NCBI RefSeq assembly: GCF_047228825.1
Contig: NZ_JBFEGN010000011.1
Location: 1-64,000, forward strand
DNA from: Siminovitchia sp047228825
GTDB taxonomy: Bacteria; Bacillota; Bacilli; Bacillales; Bacillaceae_C
Direction: 5' to 3'
Length of the DNA stretch: 64,000 bases
The position numbers were made by a program, and so were the translations under genes. Of the stretch, positions 54,331 through 62,786 are shown piece after piece. The first letter of the stretch is position 1. Each line of letters begins with the position of its first letter. The notes under the pieces are model-generated. The model searched no databases, was not told where the DNA came from, and saw only the letters and a program-made list of their open reading frames with translations.

Positions 54331-55182
54331 ATGCGCGTGACTCAATCGATGCTGGGCCACAATTCGCTCAAGCATTTAAGCAATTCTTATGAACGGCTCG
54401 GCAAATTGCACGACCAGCTGAATACCGGAAAGAAAATTACCCGCCCTTCGGATGACCCGATTGTTGCGATGCGGGGCATTACGTTACGGGCGAATGTCGC
54501 CGAGATGAAGCAATTTAAACGAAATTTTGCCGAAGCACATAATTGGATCGACAATACGGATGCCGCCCTCGATCAGGCGACAGAGGCCATGCACCGGATT
54601 CACGAACTTGCGAAGCGGGTGGCAAACGGAACGACGGAGGAAGGCGGAAAAAAAGCCACTGCTGAAGAAATAAAGGAAATCAAAGAACAGTTGATCAACA
54701 TCGCCAATACGAAAGTGGGAGATAAGTATATTTTCAGCGGGACGGCGACGGACCAGCCGGCGTATGGCGGCCAAATCAATACCGAGGCTGTAGAAATCGA
54801 GCTCGGAAAAGGGATTAAAATTCCGGTCAATGTCACGACGGAAAAAGTGTTTTCCGATGACTTTTTTGCCAAAATTGATCGACTCATCGAAGATATCGAA
54901 ACGGACGGCGACTTGCAGCAGCATATCGGCCAAATGGAAGGGCTGATCAACGATTTGGTTACGGAGCGAACTTCCCTGGGCGCAAAGGCCAACCGGGTTG
55001 AGCTCATGGAACAGCGGGTCGAAATGCAGGAGATTATGGCCAAACAGCTCATGTCCGACAACGAAGATGCTGAATACGAAGAAGTGATCACACAAATGGT
55101 GATGGAAGAAAGCCTTCTGCGCGCTTCGCTCAGTTTGAGCGCGCGGGTGATCCAGCCGACGTTGATGGATTTTCTGAGATAA
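54331..55182 (+). CDS. flgL: Hook-associated protein FlgL (HAP3)
   Basis: This 283-residue protein has the flagellin-like N-terminal helix (LSNSYERLGKLHDQLNTGKK, KITRPSDDP) and a matching C-terminal helix. It forms the hook-filament junction with FlgK. AGGAGG precedes ATG 54331. A small terminator-like hairpin follows at 55184-55208. Confidence 0.94.
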   Translation: MRVTQSMLGHNSLKHLSNSYERLGKLHDQLNTGKKITRPSDDPIVAMRGITLRANVAEMKQFKRNFAEAHNWIDNTDAALDQATEAMHRIHELAKRVANGTTEEGGKKATAEEIKEIKEQLINIANTKVGDKYIFSGTATDQPAYGGQINTEAVEIELGKGIKIPVNVTTEKVFSDDFFAKIDRLIEDIETDGDLQQHIGQMEGLINDLVTERTSLGAKANRVELMEQRVEMQEIMAKQLMSDNEDAEYEEVITQMVMEESLLRASLSLSARVIQPTLMDFLR

Positions 55183-55183
55183 A

Positions 55184-55208
55184 AAGCTATTCTTATGATA
55201 GCTTTTTT
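55184..55208 (+). terminator. Weak terminator after flgL
   Basis: AAGCTAT and ATAGCTT pair around a short loop and are followed by TTTTT. It probably only partly blocks read-through to yviE-fliW-csrA. Confidence 0.65.
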
Positions 55209-55229
55209 GCAATGACAGGGGGAATGAAC

Positions 55230-55817
55230 ATGAAGCTGCCGCAAATTCGCCTGGAATCCGAAATGGGGCGAATCGCTGTCTATATGACACAAGGGAAGCA
55301 CTCCATGCATCACGTCCAGCCGCAGCTGGAGATCGAGCAGCCGCCGGCTGAACTTGAGATCGAACGTACGCCGGCTAAATTGACGATTGACCAGACGAAG
55401 GCCTGGGAAGACATGAATTTAAAGCATGTGTTTCGGCTGATTGAGGATCATACCGCCCGCGCCCAGGAGGAGTACCGGAAAGGGGTTGCCAGACGGGTCG
55501 ATGAGGGGGAAGAAATGCTGAAGATTGAACATCAAAAAGGGAATCCGTTTGCCCAGATTGCGGCGCGGAATATCGCCAGGCCCGAAGGAACCTCGAATAT
55601 CACATTCATCCCATCTTTTAACAGCGTAAAAATGAGCTATGAAAAAGCAAAGCTCGATTATCACTGGAAAGTGCATCAGCCGCGGTTTGAAGCGAAATAC
55701 GAAGCCCCGGTCATTGAGTATGACCCCGGGGAAGTGACGGTGGAACTCGTTCAAAAACCGTCGTTGAAAATTGATTTTGTCAACTTGCCGGAAGGCGTAC
55801 GGGAGCGTGAACAATGA
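55230..55817 (+). CDS. yviE: YviE (DUF6470)
   Basis: This 195-residue protein sits where yviE does in Bacillus, between flgL and fliW. It has repeated short QPQLEIEQP / AKLTIDQ-like segments near residues 30-60 and no membrane helix. The function is unknown. ATG 55230 is behind GGGGGAA; ATG 55224 is too close to that site. It overlaps fliW by four bases. Confidence 0.82.
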   Translation: MKLPQIRLESEMGRIAVYMTQGKHSMHHVQPQLEIEQPPAELEIERTPAKLTIDQTKAWEDMNLKHVFRLIEDHTARAQEEYRKGVARRVDEGEEMLKIEHQKGNPFAQIAARNIARPEGTSNITFIPSFNSVKMSYEKAKLDYHWKVHQPRFEAKYEAPVIEYDPGEVTVELVQKPSLKIDFVNLPEGVREREQ

Positions 55818-56248
55818 ACATTGAAACGAAATACCACGGCATTGTGGAAGTGAGTAAGGAAGAAATCCTTCATTTTGCAGCAGGGATCCCGGGTTTTCCG
55901 GAGGAAAAGAAGTTTGTCATATTGCCGCTGGAGGACACCGGGTTTGCCGTGATGCAGTCGGCTGCTACGCCCGAAATCGCCTTTGTTGTTGCAGAACCAT
56001 TTACATTTTTCCCGGAATACGATTTCAAGCTGGATGAGCAGGTTATTGAGCAGCTTGAACTGGGATCTGCCGAGGACGTTCGTGTTTGCACCATCTTGAC
56101 CGTCCGGGAACCGTTTGAGAAAACAACCGCCAATTTGCAGGCGCCGGTCATCATTAACACGAAAAACCGGAAAGCGAAGCAAGTCATTTTAAACGAGAGC
56201 GGCTATCAAACGCGCCATCCGCTTTTCGGGCAGAAAGTGAAGGGGTGA
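55814..56248 (+). CDS. fliW: Flagellar assembly factor FliW
   Basis: This 144-residue protein binds both flagellin (Hag) and the translation repressor CsrA. When flagellin accumulates, FliW releases CsrA, which then blocks hag translation. The start overlaps yviE by four bases and csrA begins four bases after the stop. The N-terminal EVSKEEILHFAAGIPGFP is typical. Confidence 0.94.
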   Translation: MNIETKYHGIVEVSKEEILHFAAGIPGFPEEKKFVILPLEDTGFAVMQSAATPEIAFVVAEPFTFFPEYDFKLDEQVIEQLELGSAEDVRVCTILTVREPFEKTTANLQAPVIINTKNRKAKQVILNESGYQTRHPLFGQKVKG

Positions 56249-56252
56249 CGTC

Positions 56253-56489
56253 ATGCTGATTTTGACGAGAAAAAAAGGGGAAACGATCCAAATCGGACCC
56301 GACATTGAAATCACCGTCACCGCCATCCAGGGCGACCAGATCAAACTCGGCATCACCGCGCCGAAACATGTCGAAATCCACCGCAAAGAAGTCTGGCTCG
56401 ACATCCAAACCGAAAACACAAAAGCATCCGAAGGCGTCACCAACCTCACAAGTCTGCTAAAAAACGTAAAAAAATCGCAAAACGATTAA
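56253..56489 (+). CDS. csrA: RNA-binding regulator CsrA
   Basis: This 78-residue protein has the CsrA core MLILTRKKGETIQIG and a beta-strand body. It binds GGA motifs in RNA loops; the hag leader directly downstream has such a hairpin (56573-56592) and a GGAGG ribosome site. It completes the FliW-CsrA-Hag switch. The sigma-D promoter of hag begins inside the last codon of csrA. Confidence 0.95.
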   Translation: MLILTRKKGETIQIGPDIEITVTAIQGDQIKLGITAPKHVEIHRKEVWLDIQTENTKASEGVTNLTSLLKNVKKSQND

Positions 56490-56512
56490 ACATTTCGGCA
56501 ATCATCCGATAT
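56487..56512 (+). promoter_or_regulatory. Sigma-D promoter of hag
   Basis: TAAA (56487-56490) and TCCGATAT (56505-56512) are separated by 14 bases. The transcript would include the leader hairpin and the group I introns. Confidence 0.85.
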
Positions 56513-56518
56513 AAAAAA

Positions 56519-56562
56519 TGAAGCGAAAAACCCGGGCGGCCGACCGAAACCTTCGCTTTAAA
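56519..56562 (+). terminator. Hairpin at the start of the hag leader
   Basis: GAAGCGAA and TTCGCTTT can pair around a GC-rich centre. It could terminate csrA or be a structured part of the hag leader; the T-tract is weak. Confidence 0.4.
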
Positions 56563-56572
56563 AATTAAAAAA

Positions 56573-56592
56573 CGTTCACACGGACGTGAACG
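56573..56592 (+). promoter_or_regulatory. CsrA-binding hairpin in the hag leader
   Basis: CGTTCAC and GTGAACG form a perfect 7-bp stem with GGA exposed in the six-base loop ACGGAC. A second GGA lies in the ribosome site AAGGAGGA (56603-56610). This matches the two-site CsrA repression of Bacillus hag. Confidence 0.78.
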
Positions 56593-56618
56593 AAAAACAT
56601 TCAAGGAGGAAAAGGAAC

Positions 56619-58236
56619 ATGAGAATCAACCACAACATCATGGCGCTCAACACGCACCGCCAATTGACGCAGGGCACAAACATTGCCGGCAAAAACATGG
56701 AAAGATTGTCTTCCGGACTTCGCATCAACCGTGCAGCAGACGATGCGGCTGGACTCTCCATTTCTGAAAAAATGAGAGGGCAAATTCGCGGTTTGGATAT
56801 GGCTACTAAAAATGCCCAAGATGGAATTTCTTTAATCCAAACTGCCGAAGGAGCATTAAACGAAACGCATGCTATCCTGCAGCGTATGCGAGAGCTTGTT
56901 GTGCAAGCAGGTAATGGTACAAACGAGCCAGAGGATTTAAATGCTATTCAAACAGAAATTAACGCGCTTGTTGAGGAGCTTGGTGGAACATTTAAACCTG
57001 GTGATCCCGATGCAAATCCGGATCCTGTACCACCATCCGGAAGTAAAGGAATTTCGGACCGTACCGAGTTCAATGGTAAGGCGTTATTGGATGGCAGTTT
57101 AAATATTAAGTTTCAGATTGGTGCAAATGCCACCCAACAGGTTACCCTTACAATAGGTAACATGAGTGCGAATGGTTTAGGCGTAGACACAATTGATGTT
57201 AAAGCTTTTGAAACGCCCGCCACGGACTTTGACACTCAACTTGGATGGATTGATAGTGCTATAAATACTGTTTCAGATGAGCGTTCTAAGCTAGGTGCGC
57301 TTCAAAATCGTTTGGAACATACAATTAACAATTTAAGTAATGCTTCTGAAAACCTAACTGCTGCAGAATCACGCATCCGTGACGTTGATTATACCGAAGC
57401 CGCTTAAGCGGTGAGAGGTACAGTCGTCCTGGCTGGTAACGGCCAGTGATTATGAGCGGGTGAATTGCTGGAAAACCCTTAGAGCTTTCTTCCCCACAAC
57501 GGAGCCGGAAACGGCAGACGTGATGGGTTGAAAAGAGGAAAGATTGGGCAATCAGCAGCCAAGCTCCTGTGAGGAAACTCTGGAGAAGGTTCAACGACTA
57601 GGATAGACCGTCTAAGGCGCAAGCTATGATGATGAAATCCGTAGGAAAGATAAGCATGAGTCCCTTATCAATCCGAAGTGCCCGACCCCTACCGGCTTTG
57701 CCGGAGGGTGAAGATATAGTCTGGTCATTTGTGAAAGCAAATGTTCGCACGATGGCGAAAGAAATGATGGAGTTCACGAAGAACAACATCTTGACTCAAG
57801 CATCTCAAGCAATGTTGGCTCAATCCAATCAGATGCCGCAGGGAGTTTTGCAACTCTTACGGTAATGATTGGAAGGGCGTCTTATTCGGTAACGGATAAG
57901 AGGATCACTGGGTGAATTGCTGGAACCTCCTAAAGCTTTCCTTGCCACAACGGAGCCGGAAACGGCAAACGTGAAGGCTTGAAAAAAGGAAAGATGCGAC
58001 AATGGACAATCAGCAGCCAAGCTCCTGTGGGGAAACCCTGGAGAAGGTTCAACGACTAGGATACACCATCTAAGGCGCAAGCTATGATGATGAAATCCGT
58101 AGGGCAGCCAAAAGCTGTTCGAAGTGCCCAGCCCCTTGAAACAAGGGTGAAGATATAGTCTATTCTATGGCCGAAAGGCATAGCGGCGAAGCAAGCCAAC
58201 CAATATCCGCAGGGAGTATTGCAGCTTCTGCGTTAA
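56619..58236 (+). CDS. hag: Flagellin Hag, interrupted by two group I introns
   Basis: The coding sequence is exon 1 56619-57389 (257 codons), exon 2 57752-57820 (23 codons) and exon 3 58192-58236 (14 codons plus stop). Joined, it gives a 294-residue flagellin reading ...ESRIRDVD-MAKEMMEFTKNN...AMLA-QANQYPQGVLQLLR. The D0/D1 domains are typical. Residues about 122-143 hold a Pro/Asp/Gly-rich insertion (KPGDPDANPDPVPPSG). Without splicing of intron 1, translation stops at 57407. If only intron 1 is spliced, the protein ends QSNQMPQGVLQLLR at 57865, also 294 residues. The boundaries are inferred from flagellin conservation and P1 pairing. Confidence 0.88.
57390..57751 (+). ncRNA. Group I intron 1 in hag (362 nt, no ORF)
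   Basis: The conserved group I core elements are present in order: GAATTGCTGGAAA, ACGGAGCCGGAAACGGC, AATCAGCAGCCAAGCTCC (57550), GGTTCAACGACTAGG (57588) and GAAGATATAGTCT (57709). The exon end GAT and the first intron bases pair with the guide around 57417, with U-G at the splice site, and the last base is G (57751). Removal joins RDVD to MAKEMM, the normal flagellin sequence. No homing endonuclease is encoded. Confidence 0.88.
57821..58191 (+). ncRNA. Group I intron 2 in hag (371 nt, no endonuclease ORF)
   Basis: It shares the core motifs of intron 1 nearly word for word: AATCAGCAGCCAAGCTCC (58008), GGTTCAACGACTAGG (58046), GAAGATATAGTCT (58149). The 5' splice site follows GCT. P1 is supported by GCTC/GGGC with U-G at the cut and an 8-bp extension TCCAATCA/TGATTGGA. 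It ends with G at 58191, eight bases after the last hairpin, as in intron 1. The first 45 bases (57821-57865) are in frame with exon 2 and encode QSNQMPQGVLQLLR and stop, an imitation of exon 3. Confidence 0.85.
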
Positions 58237-58242
58237 TATTAC

Positions 58243-58278
58243 AAAAAGTGGTCTTCCCTTACAGAAGGCCACTTTTTC
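58243..58278 (+). terminator. Terminator of hag
   Basis: AAAAAGTGGTCTTC and GAAGGCCACTTTTT form a long stem with a seven-base loop, immediately downstream of the exon 3 stop codon. Confidence 0.9.
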
Positions 58279-58532
58279 TTAAATCTTTTGTTTTATGAAC
58301 AACAGACCAATAGGATTAATTAAGCTGTTCTGTAATTTGTTGATAGTTTTATTTTGCTTGTTCAAAGGATAAAACAATATTTTAAGTTATTCGGTAGACC
58401 TTAAATAGTACGATCAATTTCTTAACTAGACAGTTATGGAGTCAAACCACGATGAAAGTATTAATTAAAAAGAAAAAATTATCATGTTTTTGGACAATTT
58501 AATTAAATCAAATAGTAGAGGGGAAGGGTAAA

Positions 58533-59429
58533 GTGAAGTTCTTTCGGGGTGTAGGGGGAATACTTAATTCTGTTGGCGAAGGGTTAGCAAAAAGTGCTGT
58601 AAATTTAACAAGTTCATTGGTAGCTAAAAAGTTTCCCAAGACCGGAGAGTATATGAAAGATGTGGGAAATAGTGTCATAAAGTCTTCCCAGAAAGTCATA
58701 CATAATACATCTCATTTTGCAGACGGATCAGCAAGGGCTATTTATGGAGCTGTGACAAAAGAGGAAGCCCATCTGAAAGAAGGATTGAAAGATGTAAAAG
58801 TTTCTGTATCAAATACGGCGAAAGGCATTGGAAATGGGTTTGTATATACAGGAAAAAGTGTCGGTGAAACTATTCAGGGTGTGTTGAACAATGACAAAAG
58901 TCAGGCTGTTGAAGGATTAAAAAATTCGGCAAGGTTGGTGCCGTGACCGCTTTCGGAGTTGGCGCGTTTGATATTTTAACAGAGGGCGACAGTGTGGAAG
59001 CTGAAGAAATAGAGAGCCGAAACGCTCACCTGGATGGAACTACCCACCCGATAACGGGAGTTGAATTTGAGAGTAAAACAATTATTTTGGATGATGGTTC
59101 GGTAGATACAGGCGTTTTTCCGATATTTGAATCGAAGTTTGATGCTATACTTCCGGAGGAAACATATAGAATGTCAGATACTGTGCATATAGGTATAGCC
59201 AATATGCAATTAATATGAGGCAATTCAAGAAAACCCGGCTTTGGCGGATGAATTCGGCTTTACAGCAGAAGACGTTGATAATCTTAAATCATCAGTAACT
59301 CCTGAAGGTTATGACTGGCATCATAATGAGCAACCCGGAAAAATGCAGCTCGTCGATGAACAAACCCATGCAGCCACTGGTCATACCGGCGGACGTCAGC
59401 TTTGGGGCGGTGGAACTGATAATCGCTAG
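58533..59429 (+). pseudogene. WHH/HNH-type nuclease toxin, frame-disrupted
   Basis: Three consecutive reading frames (58533-58946, 58943-59218, 59241-59429) read as one protein of about 298 residues broken twice. The first shift is at a run of six A near 58919, where a -1 step continues KFGKVGAVTAFGVGAF. The second is near 59213, where dropping one A continues YEAIQENPALADEFGF. The C-terminus (YDWHHNEQPGKMQLVDEQTH, then GHTGG) is the WHH family of HNH nucleases used as polymorphic toxins. GGGGAAGGG precedes ATG or GTG 58533. No immunity gene is evident downstream. Sequencing error or programmed frameshifting at A AAA AAT cannot be excluded. Confidence 0.78.
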
Positions 59430-59726
59430 TCTAAGTTTTAGCAGTTTTCGAAAAAAAGCCTCAAAAGGTAATGCTCCCCATAAAATAGTGCTTTAATAAT
59501 GCTATTGTTTGGCCGGTTTGGGTTCGGTATTGATTGCTTTTGGCTCCTGACAGAACTGACACCTATTAACTTAAACCGGTCAATTTTGCTTTAATCCGTT
59601 TGTATTGTAACGAATGTATTTGCTCCATCTTTTGTTTCAGTTCGTGACAAGTCAATAATGCCTCGCCGTTATATATTTTCTGTTTCATAATGCTAAAGAA
59701 ATTCTATTAGCGGAATTATTTTATGC
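59430..59726. other. Short gap with a 40-codon minus-strand frame
   Basis: No clear gene. On the minus strand, 59566-59688 is an open frame of 40 codons starting MKQKIYNGEALLTC, without a good ribosome site, possibly a remnant. Nothing resembling an immunity gene was found. Confidence 0.4.
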
Positions 59727-60275
59727 TCAGGATTCGGATAGAAGCTTTATATTTTCTACAAGACTTTTGCACACGATAAAAACTAAGGAATGATCATAAG
59801 ACCTCTTGCCAAATTTTGGTGTCCAATAACGCCCATGTGCAAGCCAGTTTCTATAGTTAAGTAAGCTTTTATAATCATCAATTAATGATTTTATTTGGGG
59901 ATACTGTAATTTCCAGTTTTCAAGAATATCTTGGTCAAGGGATGCGCGTGCCGATTTCTCGCGGTATATTGATCTGAATATCCTGCTTAGATTGTCTTTC
60001 TTTCGATTATAAATCCTTTTCAAATAATCCATTCTTAATGCTGCTTCTGTAGATGAGAGCATTTCCAGGCACACTAACTTTTCAAGCTCTTCTAAATGCT
60101 GATTAAACCATTCGTCTAGCTCATTGGGAGTAAAGCCGATAAATTGATCAGCGACTATTCTCCCTTTTTTAATGGATTGTTTATAATGAGTTAATGCTTG
60201 ACGGGTATCATTGAAGAAGAGATAGATCTGATCCAATTCCCTGGTTTCTCCGGAAAAGGTGATCCTTTTGTTCAT
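59727..60275 (-). CDS. HEPN-domain protein, putative RNase toxin
   Basis: This 182-residue helical protein has the motif YRNWLAHGRYW near residue 141, which fits the HEPN Rx4-6H ribonuclease motif (Arg and His six positions apart), as in the MAE_28990/RiboL-PSP type. HEPN proteins often cut RNA in toxin-antitoxin, CRISPR and abortive infection systems. It is the last of three minus-strand genes and overlaps the preceding one by four bases (ATGA), so co-translation is likely. The exact activity is inferred. Confidence 0.7.
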   Translation of the reverse strand: MNKRITFSGETRELDQIYLFFNDTRQALTHYKQSIKKGRIVADQFIGFTPNELDEWFNQHLEELEKLVCLEMLSSTEAALRMDYLKRIYNRKKDNLSRIFRSIYREKSARASLDQDILENWKLQYPQIKSLIDDYKSLLNYRNWLAHGRYWTPKFGKRSYDHSLVFIVCKSLVENIKLLSES

Positions 60276-60796
60276 TTAGATAAGACTCCCAGTAAAGCAT
60301 TTGAAAAGGAATCTTTGTTCAGGTTGATATATTCGATGTTTGGGGGCGGTGTTGCAATTTTCCACTTTAATTCCGGGTCTGGTTGGGTGTTGACTTTATT
60401 TGAAACCGTCTCTTTGATTAAATAGTATGGCCTTTGCAACTCCTTGTTTACTAAAAGAAATTTTACAGTTCCATTTTCTCCAATCATATCCATTCTGCCT
60501 TTGGCCCCTATAATAATTCTTCCAACGGGTTGAATCACTACTTTTTGATCCGGAAATTGAACGATCATTTTTTTTGTATCGTAATCTCCAATAATTTCTT
60601 CGTTCAATTGTATTTCTTCAAAACTAAATGATAAAAGGTCTTTTTCCTGAAGGGGCTTCAGGAATGCTTGAATTTCTTCATAAAACTCATTAATCCGACT
60701 AATCCAAAGCTGTTTTTCTTTCTGCCAATCAATATTGGCCTGTTCTTTCATTTTCTTTTTTCTTTTTAAAAGATCTTCCAGATTTTCTGATGCCAT
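60272..60796 (-). CDS. Hypothetical protein upstream of the HEPN gene
   Basis: This 174-residue protein has a charged helical N-terminus (residues 1-60, coiled-coil-like, KKKMKEQANIDWQKEK) and a beta-rich second half (VVIQPVGRIIIGAKGRMDMI). The family is not recognised. ATG 60796, behind GGAGAG, was preferred to 60871. The overlap with the HEPN gene suggests that it is the partner, perhaps the antitoxin or a sensor. Confidence 0.65.
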   Translation of the reverse strand: MASENLEDLLKRKKKMKEQANIDWQKEKQLWISRINEFYEEIQAFLKPLQEKDLLSFSFEEIQLNEEIIGDYDTKKMIVQFPDQKVVIQPVGRIIIGAKGRMDMIGENGTVKFLLVNKELQRPYYLIKETVSNKVNTQPDPELKWKIATPPPNIEYINLNKDSFSNALLGVLSK

Positions 60797-60877
60797 ACAT
60801 AACTCTCCTTTTTTTTCTTTGAATGTGGAGCCTCGCTCAAGTGGTAACTTTATCATTATACGGTAAACCATTTGCCT

Positions 60878-61339
60878 TTAAGTATTAAAAGATTCAATCA
60901 TCATTTTTGCCATTTTTATTGACTTGTTTTTGTTGATTTCTTTCTCTTTCAGATACTTGAAAAATTCAGGTCTTGTTACAAATTGTTCAACAGGGATAAG
61001 CCACTGGCCACTGTTTTCCAGCCTTTGTTTTGCAAAGATCTTTCCTTCCGTGCAATATCTACGGACCATCTGCGGTGTTACACCTAGCATTTGGGCCACT
61101 TCTGACACCGGCATGAATTCGGGAAGCTCCGGTTGAAACAGGTCCTTCAGAAGGTATTCTGCCTCAAGTTTTTCTTCTTCATTAAGCTCCATGTAAAGCA
61201 TTTCCTTTTCCTTTTCGATTTCAATGGATTGATGAATCATCTGAACGTAACGTTTTACATTGTCGCTGATGGCCTTTTCGTTCATTTTCCCAATTGCATC
61301 CGTCATGTTTTTAAACAGAGAGCCGGTTTGTTTTGCCAA
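60878..61339 (-). CDS. MerR/excisionase-type helix-turn-helix protein
   Basis: This roughly 153-residue protein has a central winged helix-turn-helix (MPVSEVAQMLGVTPQMVRRYC, about residues 76-95) of the MerR/excisionase kind and helical flanks. It probably regulates the operon it heads; the two genes behind it follow after about 80 bases. TTG 61339, with AAAGGAG upstream, was chosen over GTG 61360, which has no ribosome site. Confidence 0.7.
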   Translation of the reverse strand: MAKQTGSLFKNMTDAIGKMNEKAISDNVKRYVQMIHQSIEIEKEKEMLYMELNEEEKLEAEYLLKDLFQPELPEFMPVSEVAQMLGVTPQMVRRYCTEGKIFAKQRLENSGQWLIPVEQFVTRPEFFKYLKEKEINKNKSIKMAKMMIESFNT

Positions 61340-61461
61340 TTTCTTTTTCACTCCTTTCACATCCGATTGTACAGTATTGTTAAGGGAAATAGAAGAAAAT
61401 AAAGAAACAAACGAAACTTAATATCAGATTCCCCTCTCTGGGGAAGAATATTCTTAACATT

Positions 61462-61516
61462 TGTAATGTATAACATGATTCTTATATTGTAGTGCATTAC
61501 ATGATTCCCTTATAAT
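61462..61516 (+). promoter_or_regulatory. Promoter and operator of the MazEF-like pair
   Basis: TGTAATG (61462-61468) and CATTACA (61495-61501) form an inverted repeat, and ACATGATTC occurs twice, 26 bases apart. TTGTAG (61487) and TATAAT (61511) are 18 bases apart. Autoregulation by the antitoxin is plausible. Confidence 0.6.
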
Positions 61517-61565
61517 GAAAATGATTAAATTGGGCATATTTATAAACTTTTTGGAGGGATGTAAA

Positions 61566-61790
61566 GTGGCTAAGGCCAGCAAAGACGATATTTTAAACGA
61601 GATGGACAGGCTGATTGATTCTTTATCTCGTGAAAAAAAACATACCCATGCGGAAAATCTGCGGAAAATTAGAAAAGACCTTACACAATTATTTTCCGAA
61701 ATAGATGATGAGGTGTATTATCAATTGGTAAATGAGTCATTGCGTGAGGATTGGGAGAATGAGAAGGATGACGCGTATAATGAATTATGA
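61566..61790 (+). CDS. Antitoxin of a MazEF/PemIK-like system
   Basis: A 74-residue, acidic, helical protein located where the antitoxin normally is, just upstream of a PemK/MazF toxin gene. The start is GTG 61566 behind TTGGAGGG. The stop overlaps the toxin start by 11 bases, the usual coupling. No classic AbrB-fold motif is seen, so it may belong to another antitoxin family. Confidence 0.7.
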   Translation: MAKASKDDILNEMDRLIDSLSREKKHTHAENLRKIRKDLTQLFSEIDDEVYYQLVNESLREDWENEKDDAYNEL

Positions 61791-62124
61791 GCAACGTGAC
61801 ATTATATTAGTGCCTTTTCCATTTTCTGATCAAAGGGCATATAAAAAGAGGCCGGCGGTAATCATAAGCAACAATAAACATCATGACCGATACGGAAAAT
61901 ATGTTTGTCTCGCAATCACCAGTCAGGAAAAGAAACCAGACCAAAACCGGTATGAATATAAACTAAGAAATCCACTGGATGCAGGTCTAATATATGGAGA
62001 TCAATGGGTTCTTCCGAATAAAATTTTTACTATTGAAGATAAATTCATTCAGAGGAAATTGGGTTCCATGAAAGCGATTGACTTTGATCAAGTTGTATCT
62101 TTATTTTACGAAATTTTCATATAG
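61780..62124 (+). CDS. PemK/MazF-family mRNA interferase
   Basis: This 114-residue toxin has the PemK/MazF opening RDIILVPFPFSDQ and KRPAVIIS, with the catalytic Arg and the later Thr/Ser region (LAITSQ) present. It cleaves mRNA at short sequences. ATG 61780, with AGAAGGATG upstream, was chosen. It follows a small acidic antitoxin gene and is the last gene before a stretch without clear genes. Confidence 0.85.
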   Translation: MNYEQRDIILVPFPFSDQRAYKKRPAVIISNNKHHDRYGKYVCLAITSQEKKPDQNRYEYKLRNPLDAGLIYGDQWVLPNKIFTIEDKFIQRKLGSMKAIDFDQVVSLFYEIFI

Positions 62125-62786
62125 TAATTTGTTCATCCAGGTGCTCGCTTATCTTTTGTTAATCAGATTGAAAGCCAGAGTGAGGAGCAGATGATCATAT
62201 TATTTGGCGAGGCATCAAAGAAGGTTTTCAAACAACCTCTCATCAGGGTTTCCGGTCTGCAGGAAGCAAACCACAATGACATTTACAAAAAAACTGAAAC
62301 CGAACAATCCTGCAAAAGGCGGTATAATCGGAAAAAGGGCATTAGTGACCAAACAATAATAGAAAACCATCAGTGCCGGGATTTATAGGCACTTTTACCG
62401 AAACTTCAGATTGACAGAAAGCCGCTCTTTTATTACACTCCGAGATTATTCTTAATTTCCAGATGTTTAGCCAGACAGATGGACCAGCAAGAGCCTTCTG
62501 GAGTGGAACAAAATGAACAATACCCTGCCCATGACGGGCAAGCAACCGCTCAGGCTGGACGTCTGGACAGCTCAGGAAGACAGTAAGACTCTGGAAAAAG
62601 GTAAAAGATGAGTGGATTCATCTGCTGAGATCATAGCTGTTGGCCAAAAATTAGAGGCTTTTACAAAAAAGCGCTTTTTGGACAAATTAGGGCGATAGGT
62701 AAACATACCAACGCATCCGATCGTAGCTGTTGCTGCTGTGTCCAAAAATATGCAAAATGGAATGAACATATATGAAAAACTAGGAG
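62125..62786. other. Gene-free stretch of 660 bases
   Basis: No gene could be supported. Two short frames (62191-62388 plus, 62342-62545 minus) look like chance. Similar phrases recur near 62627 and 62719 (GATCATAGCTGTTG / GATCGTAGCTGTTG), suggesting a decayed or duplicated sequence. Confidence 0.4.

Noticed and set aside
57626..57865. Separate 79-codon gene after exon 1 of hag
   Set aside because: The frame runs through intron 1 and exon 2; its C-terminal part is flagellin and the rest is intron core.
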